From the NCBI GenBank assembly GCA_963815535.1, contig CAWFGS010000001.1, positions 62,001 to 126,000 of the forward strand: a stretch of DNA of 64,000 nucleotides, in the 5' to 3' direction. Below the pieces are notes generated by a model, which was not told where the DNA came from, did not search any database, and was given only the letters and a program-made list of their open reading frames with translations. Shown here piece after piece: positions 59,729-64,000 of the stretch. Position numbers and translations under genes: made by a program. This stretch comes from CAWFGS01 sp963815535 (GTDB taxonomy: Bacteria; Pseudomonadota; Alphaproteobacteria; Sphingomonadales; Sphingomonadaceae). Position 1 is the first letter of the stretch. The number at the start of each line of letters is the position of its first letter.

Positions 59729-61085
59729 ATGACCGAACCGAAAAAACTCGCCACCATCATCCTCGCCGCGGGCAAGGGAACGCGCATGAAAAGCGATCTG
59801 CACAAGGTGCTGCATCCCATCGCCGGGCGGCCGATGCTGGACCACTTGCTGGACAGTTTCACCGCTTTGGAGCCCACCGCAACCGTGGTGGTGGCAGGCG
59901 ATCGCAGCGATCAGCTGGAAGCCGCGCTGACGGGCCGCGACGTGACCGTGGCGCATCAGGAACCGCAATTGGGTACGGCCCATGCGGCGCTGCAGGCACG
60001 CAGCGCGCTGGCGGAGTTTTCCGGCGCGGTGATGGTCTGTTTCGGCGATTGTCCGATGGTCCGCGCAGACACCGTGCGCCGCATGCTGGCGGCACTGGAC
60101 GGCGATACGCGCGTGGTGGTGCTGGGCTTTCGGCCGGCGGAAACACTCGCCTATGGCCGCATCGTCGCGGATGCGGACGGGCGTGTGGCGAAGATGGTCG
60201 AACACAAGGACGCGACCGAGGAAGAGCGCGCCTGCACCCTGTGCAATTCGGGTGTCATGCTGGTCCATTCCGACCATATCTGGCGATTGCTGGACGCCGT
60301 CGGCAACGACAATTCGCAAGGGGAATACTACCTGCCCGACGTCGCGACCGGCGCGATCGCGGAAGGGGGCACGGTGCGCGTCGTCGAAACCGACGCGGGC
60401 GAGGTTGCGGGCATCAACAGCCGCGCGGAATTGGCGCAAGCAGAGGGTGTCTGGCAACATCACAAGCGCGAAGAGGCAATGGCGGGCGGTGCATCCATGC
60501 GCGCCCCCGACACGGTGTTCTTCAGCTGGGACACGCAGATCGGACGCGACGTCACGATCGAACCCAACGTGGTGTTCGGCCCCGGCGTTACAGTCGCGGA
60601 CCACGCGACGATCCGGGCCTTCAGCCATTTGGAAGGGGCCAGCGTCGGCACCCCGTTGCAGCGTCGGGCCCTATGCTCGCCTGCGCCCCGGTGCAGTGAT
60701 GGAAGAGGGCGCCTTCGTCGGCAATTTCGTCGAGATGAAGCAGGCGACGTTGGGTAAGGGCGCGAAGGCCAGCCATTTGACCTATCTGGGCGATGCCGAT
60801 GTGGGGGCGGGCGCGAATATCGGGGCGGGGACCATCACCTGCAATTACGATGGCTATTTCAAATACCGCACCGCCATCGGGGATCGCGCATTCATCGGAT
60901 CGAACAGTTCCCTGATCGCGCCGGTAAAGATCGGCGCGGACGCGATCGTGGCAGCCGGTAGCGCGGTGAGCCGGGACGTCGGCGATGGGGAATTGAGAAT
61001 GGTGCGTGCGGAACAGCTGGTGAAGCCGGGCTGGGCGGACCGGTTTCACGACGCCATGAAAAAGAAGAAAGCGGCAAAGAAATGA
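59729..61085 (+). CDS. glmU: Bifunctional UDP-N-acetylglucosamine pyrophosphorylase / glucosamine-1-phosphate acetyltransferase, one frame break
   Basis: GlmU makes UDP-GlcNAc for peptidoglycan and lipid A. The uridylyltransferase domain has ATIILAAGKGTRMKSDLHKVLH, LGTAHAALQA, VCFGDCPM and NSGVMLVHSDH. The acetyltransferase beta-helix has IGRDVTIEPNVVFGPGV, then in the next frame VGPYARLRPGAVMEEGAFVGNFVEMKQATLGKGAKASHLTYLGDADVG in positions 60664-60810, and NYDGYFKYRTAIGDRAFIGSNSSLIAPV. About 452 residues. The break is near 60650-60665. An essential enzyme, so an indel error in the sequence is likely. Confidence 0.96.
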
Positions 61086-61146
61086 CGTCGCGCGATGTTA
61101 CGACTTCAGGCAAAGTCGCCAGGATGACCGGGCCGTTCGTCCGACC

Positions 61147-61431
61147 GTGAGCGAAGGGGCGGCCGATCTGAAATGCTGGCTGTGCCATCGTCCGTTCGCG
61201 CGGACGATGCAGTGGCATCATACGGTCCCCAAGGCGAAGAAGGGCCGCGATACCGTGCCGCTGCACCCCATCTGCCACAAGACGATCCACGCCAATTTCA
61301 CCAACGCCGAACTTGCCCGCATCGGGGCGGACCGGGATCGGTTGCTGGAAACGGAAGCGATCGCCAAATTCGTTGGATGGATCGCGACGAAGCCGCCGGA
61401 TTTCCACGCACCGACGCGCGGGCGGCGATAG
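61147..61431 (+). CDS. Small HNH-type nuclease-like protein
   Basis: A 94-residue protein with the HNH pattern: a knuckle cysteine pair CWLC at the front, QWHHTVPKAKKGRDTVPLHPICHKTIHANF, where HH and ICHKTIH give the metal-binding and catalytic histidines, and a helical tail. It could be a small structure-specific or housekeeping nuclease, as these standalone HNH proteins occur widely in alphaproteobacteria; the target is unknown. The start is a GTG at 61147. It follows glmU by about 60 bases and its end is only two bases from the convergent membrane protein gene. Confidence 0.78.
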   Translation: MSEGAADLKCWLCHRPFARTMQWHHTVPKAKKGRDTVPLHPICHKTIHANFTNAELARIGADRDRLLETEAIAKFVGWIATKPPDFHAPTRGRR

Positions 61432-61433
61432 CG

Positions 61434-62939
61434 TCAGCGCTCCGCGCGGCGCCAGACGATGATCTCGCGGTCCCAGATCGTTTCACTGCCAACTCGCCGA
61501 TAATTTCGGGCGAGCGCGTCATCGACCCGTTGCAGCACCGCTTCGTTTTGGCGGGTAACAGGCTCGTCCGCGGTGACGATGACCGGGGGTTCATGCGCCA
61601 GAATGCGCGCCACCTCGCCGGTTTGCGATATGCCGAGCGCGGTCACCTCCAGCGCGTTGTTGAGGTGGTCGGGATAGATGAACTTCGTCGGCAGGCACGA
61701 TCCGGTGGAACGATAGAGCGCGGTCGGTCCGTCTAGGATCCACAGGCATTCGCTTTCCCCGTCCACCAGCGGCGCGATGGTGGCGGTCAACCTCGCGAAA
61801 CCGGCGCGATGGTCCAGCGACCGTTCGATCCGCTGGACGGGGTTGAACAGCAACGCCAAAATCGCAGCGACAGCCATCAGGGGTACGGCACGAAACATTC
61901 CGCGCGTGTCGATCAAAGGCAGAGCGCACAGCAACGCACCCGGCACCAGCGCGGCCAGGTAATACATGTATGTCGTGCCGGGCAGGGCGACGACCAGCAG
62001 GCTGGCGATCGTGAATGCTGCAAACAGGCCATAAAGCGGCGCGTTCGGCGGCGCGCGCAACCGGGCCGCCGCATACCAGCCCCCGCCGATCAGCACCGCC
62101 AGCGGCAGGATGGCGACCATGATTTTCGCATCGAACCGCCCGCCCGCTGCCCGGTCGAAAAAGGACAGGAAATTGGCATGCGCGAATGCTTGCCACTCGC
62201 CCGCCAGAGTATAGCCCGACGCGACCATCGCAGTTGGGATCAATCCGGTCAGCAGCAGCCATGCGGCTGTTCTCGAATAGTCCATCGGGCCGCGCATGAA
62301 TGGGCGCAACCGCCACAGCGCGAACACGCCGAACAGCACGCATTGCGGCACGACCGTATATTTTATCTGCAACGCAATGCCGCCGAGCAGCATCGCCAAA
62401 CCGGCGCGTATGAGTGCCTGCCGCCGTGCCGCGAACTGCGCCGGATCATGCAGCAGCCACAGCATTGCGAGCATCAGGGGAACGTGGAAAACCTCGCTCT
62501 GCCCGGACTCGCTGCCATACAGCGCCATCAGCAGGGGGTAGAGCATGGCTGCGCCCGCAGCGGTCGTTCGGTTCGTCTGCGCGCATGCCAACCGGTAAAC
62601 CAGCAACGCCCCCGCCATCGTGAATGCCGTCCCCAACAATTGATAGGAGAGGGGACTTGCCAGCGTAGCCGGACCGTCCAGCAGATCGGCCATCGCGAAC
62701 AGTGCGAACAGGCCCCACGGCTTACGGTCCCACAGATCGACGAACGGCCACGACCCTTGCGTCATGCCCGATCCGATCAGCGCGTATAATTGTTCGTCCA
62801 TCGACGATACGGGATCGCCGAACGCGGTTGCACGGATGGCGATGACGGACAGGACTATGCCGACAAGAGGCACCCATTTCGCTGTGCCATTCGCCACCGA
62901 CCGATCGGCGTGATTGGGGCTGGCGGAAATTGCGGTCAT
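61434..62939 (-). CDS. Polytopic membrane protein, GT39/GT83-like glycosyltransferase family
   Basis: A 501-residue protein with about ten transmembrane helices. After a 25-residue polar tail the first helix (VPLVGIVLSVIAIRATAF) is followed by the loop PVSSMDEQLYALIGSGMTQGSWPFVDLWDRKPWGLF, in positions 62808-62700. The Asp-Glu pair in a large first periplasmic loop and the later WDRKPWG motif are typical of the PMT/ArnT-like GT-C superfamily, which uses lipid-linked sugars. The C-terminal 130 residues are a soluble domain (CLWILDGPTALYRSTGSCLPTKFIYPDHLNNALEV). The acceptor is unknown. The frame is intact. Confidence 0.8.
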   Translation of the reverse strand: MTAISASPNHADRSVANGTAKWVPLVGIVLSVIAIRATAFGDPVSSMDEQLYALIGSGMTQGSWPFVDLWDRKPWGLFALFAMADLLDGPATLASPLSYQLLGTAFTMAGALLVYRLACAQTNRTTAAGAAMLYPLLMALYGSESGQSEVFHVPLMLAMLWLLHDPAQFAARRQALIRAGLAMLLGGIALQIKYTVVPQCVLFGVFALWRLRPFMRGPMDYSRTAAWLLLTGLIPTAMVASGYTLAGEWQAFAHANFLSFFDRAAGGRFDAKIMVAILPLAVLIGGGWYAAARLRAPPNAPLYGLFAAFTIASLLVVALPGTTYMYYLAALVPGALLCALPLIDTRGMFRAVPLMAVAAILALLFNPVQRIERSLDHRAGFARLTATIAPLVDGESECLWILDGPTALYRSTGSCLPTKFIYPDHLNNALEVTALGISQTGEVARILAHEPPVIVTADEPVTRQNEAVLQRVDDALARNYRRVGSETIWDREIIVWRRAER

Positions 62940-63054
62940 GGGGCTGGGGGAACCTGTTCTGCGGGTTCCGCCACTCTATGACAACGTGGTTAACAAAGGG
63001 GTAAACGCGGCGAGGGTTTCAGACCCACAGCGCCGCATTCGCCCCGCGCGCGCG

Positions 63055-63312
63055 TCAGGCTTCGGCGTGTTCCGCCAGCACGGTCAGGCCGGTATCGCCG
63101 ACTTCCGCGAAGCCGCCGCGAACCTCGATCGTTTCGGGCGTTGCCCCTTCCGTCGCGTAGATCTGCACCGCCCCGTCGCGAATGGTGGACATGAAGGGCG
63201 CGTGCCCCTCCAGCACTCCGAATTCGCCCTCGGTTCCGGGCACCACGACCATATGCACGTCCTGCGACCGGACCTGTTTTGCGGGGGTGACGAGTTCGAA
63301 ATGAAGGGGCAT
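63055..63312 (-). CDS. atpC: ATP synthase F1 epsilon subunit
   Basis: The 85-residue epsilon subunit of the F1 central stalk. LHFELVTPAKQVRSQDVHMVVVPGTEGEFGVLEGHAPFMSTIRDG, in positions 63303-63169, is the N-terminal beta-sandwich with the PGxEGxFGVLxgHaP motif. It is short: the C-terminal helical hairpin found in E. coli epsilon is missing, as in many alphaproteobacteria. The start ATG at 63312 is clear. It lies downstream of atpD, separated by a lipoprotein gene rather than directly. Confidence 0.95.
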   Translation of the reverse strand: MPLHFELVTPAKQVRSQDVHMVVVPGTEGEFGVLEGHAPFMSTIRDGAVQIYATEGATPETIEVRGGFAEVGDTGLTVLAEHAEA

Positions 63313-63346
63313 TCGGTATCCGTTTCGTTTTAGATTTGGATGAAGG

Positions 63347-63631
63347 TTACAGTCCGTTGGACTGCATTTCTTCGTCCATGCGTTTCAGTTCGGCATCCAT
63401 CTTCGCTTCCATGTCTTCGAAAGCCTCGTCGATTTCAGGGGCGCTTTCCAATATCGCGCGCTTCTCGGCGGTCGTGAACTCGGTGGAACCATCGCAGGCC
63501 CCGGCGGCGCCCTTACCGAAGAAATTGTCGCAGAACTCCGAAAACTCGGCATCTACTTCACTATCGCTCGGCCCGCACCCGGACAGCGCCACCGTCGCGG
63601 CGATCATCAGGAGCGGACGGATGGCATTCAT
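63347..63631 (-). CDS. Small hypothetical lipoprotein inserted between atpD and atpC
   Basis: A 94-residue protein. It begins MNAIRPLLMIAATVALSGC, a signal peptide with lipobox ALSGC, then an acidic body (GPSDSEVDAEFSEFCDNFFGKGAAGACDGSTEF) and a helical tail rich in Glu and Met (DEAFEDMEAKMDAELKRMDEE). Two more cysteines could pair. The ATG overlaps or abuts the atpD stop (63631/63632), so it is translated from the atp transcript. No homologous family is recognised by eye. A periplasmic or outer-membrane lipoprotein inside the ATP-synthase operon is unusual. Confidence 0.82.
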   Translation of the reverse strand: MNAIRPLLMIAATVALSGCGPSDSEVDAEFSEFCDNFFGKGAAGACDGSTEFTTAEKRAILESAPEIDEAFEDMEAKMDAELKRMDEEMQSNGL

Positions 63632-64000
63632 TTAGGCGTCCTCGGCCATTTTCTGTGCCTTGGCGACGGCTTCTTCGATGCCGCCGACCATATAGAACGC
63701 GCTTTCGGGCAGATGGTCGTATTCGCCTTCCACCACGGCCTTGAACGATTTGACCGTGTCTTCCAGCGCCACGAACTTACCGGGAATGTTCGTGAAAACC
63801 TCCGCCACATGGAAAGGTTGCGACAGGAACTTCTGGATCTTGCGCGCGCGCTGAACGGTCAGTTTGTCTTCTTCCGACAGCTCGTCCATTCCCAAAATGG
63901 CGATGATGTCCTGCAGGCTCTTGTATTTCTGCAAGGTTTCCTGAACGCGGCGAGCAGTCTGATAATGCTCGTCCCCGACGACCCGGGGTTCCAGCACACG
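63632..64000 (-). CDS. atpD: ATP synthase F1 beta subunit, C-terminal part
   Basis: The catalytic beta subunit; only its last 122 residues are in the window, and the gene continues off the right edge. Visible is the C-terminal helical domain with VLEPRVVGDEHYQTARRVQETLQKYKSLQDIIAILGMDELSEEDKLTVQRARKIQKFLSQPFHVAEVFTN, in positions 64000-63797, including the DELSEED motif used in epsilon regulation. It ends KAQKMAEDA at 63632. No disruption is visible in this part. Confidence 0.97.
   Translation of the reverse strand, partial: RVLEPRVVGDEHYQTARRVQETLQKYKSLQDIIAILGMDELSEEDKLTVQRARKIQKFLSQPFHVAEVFTNIPGKFVALEDTVKSFKAVVEGEYDHLPESAFYMVGGIEEAVAKAQKMAEDA

Overview
The window is chromosomal DNA of a high-GC alphaproteobacterium, most likely a sphingomonad of the order Sphingomonadales (Erythrobacteraceae-like). 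This rests on the hemC-hemD-mitofilin cluster, the lptD-surA-pdxA-rsmA order, a two-piece permuted tmRNA, DUF2794, HdaA, the ast arginine-degradation cluster, and TonB-dependent-receptor and porin genes. I see no rRNA, tRNA, CRISPR array, insertion sequence or prophage. Nearly all of it is ordinary core genome.

Layout. 0-9 kb: tsaD start, hemC/hemD, a mitofilin-like membrane protein, a UbiH-type hydroxylase, a DsbD-type thiol reductase, a lipoprotein and uvrB. 9-15 kb: a DUF3617 lipoprotein, an alpha/beta hydrolase, and a four-gene unit (circularly permuted ATP-grasp, alpha-E, transglutaminase and the proteasome-like peptidase Anbu). 15-26 kb: a LuxR-type regulator, extensin-like protein, PutP, an SDR, membrane and outer-membrane proteins, typA, a TonB-dependent receptor and a DUF805 protein. 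26-31 kb: a YbbA/YbbP-like ABC transporter, arylesterase and recF. 31.3-32 kb: two duplicated 41-residue membrane peptides coupled to a small PspC protein, behind an inverted repeat and a near-consensus sigma-54 element. 32-36 kb: SDR, Nudix, two TPM-domain proteins, lemA and mscL. 36.1-36.4 kb: ssrA. 36.5-42.6 kb: a small membrane protein, astB, astA, an M20 hydrolase and malate synthase G. 43-49 kb: a hypothetical locus, then rsmA, pdxA, surA and lptD. 49-52 kb: pepA, DUF2256, holC and ndk. 52-64 kb: an NTF2-like protein, a purN-YjbR fusion, purM, a secreted protein, hdaA, cysE, DUF2794, an SDR, gph, glmU, an HNH protein, a membrane glycosyltransferase-like protein, and atpC / lipoprotein / atpD.

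A dominant property of the sequence is frequent one- or two-base indels that break the reading frames of essential genes (typA, uvrB, recF, ndk, lptD, glmU, pdxA, rsmA). They are very dense at about 26-52 kb and sparse at 17.9-20.6 kb and after 52 kb. I read these as sequence or assembly errors rather than true pseudogenes, and annotate each such gene as one CDS with approximate frame breaks.

The most interesting biology is the Anbu/ATP-grasp/alpha-E/transglutaminase unit, a proteasome-like system whose substrate and tag are not settled, and the duplicated micro-peptide/PspC locus with its sigma-54-like promoter.
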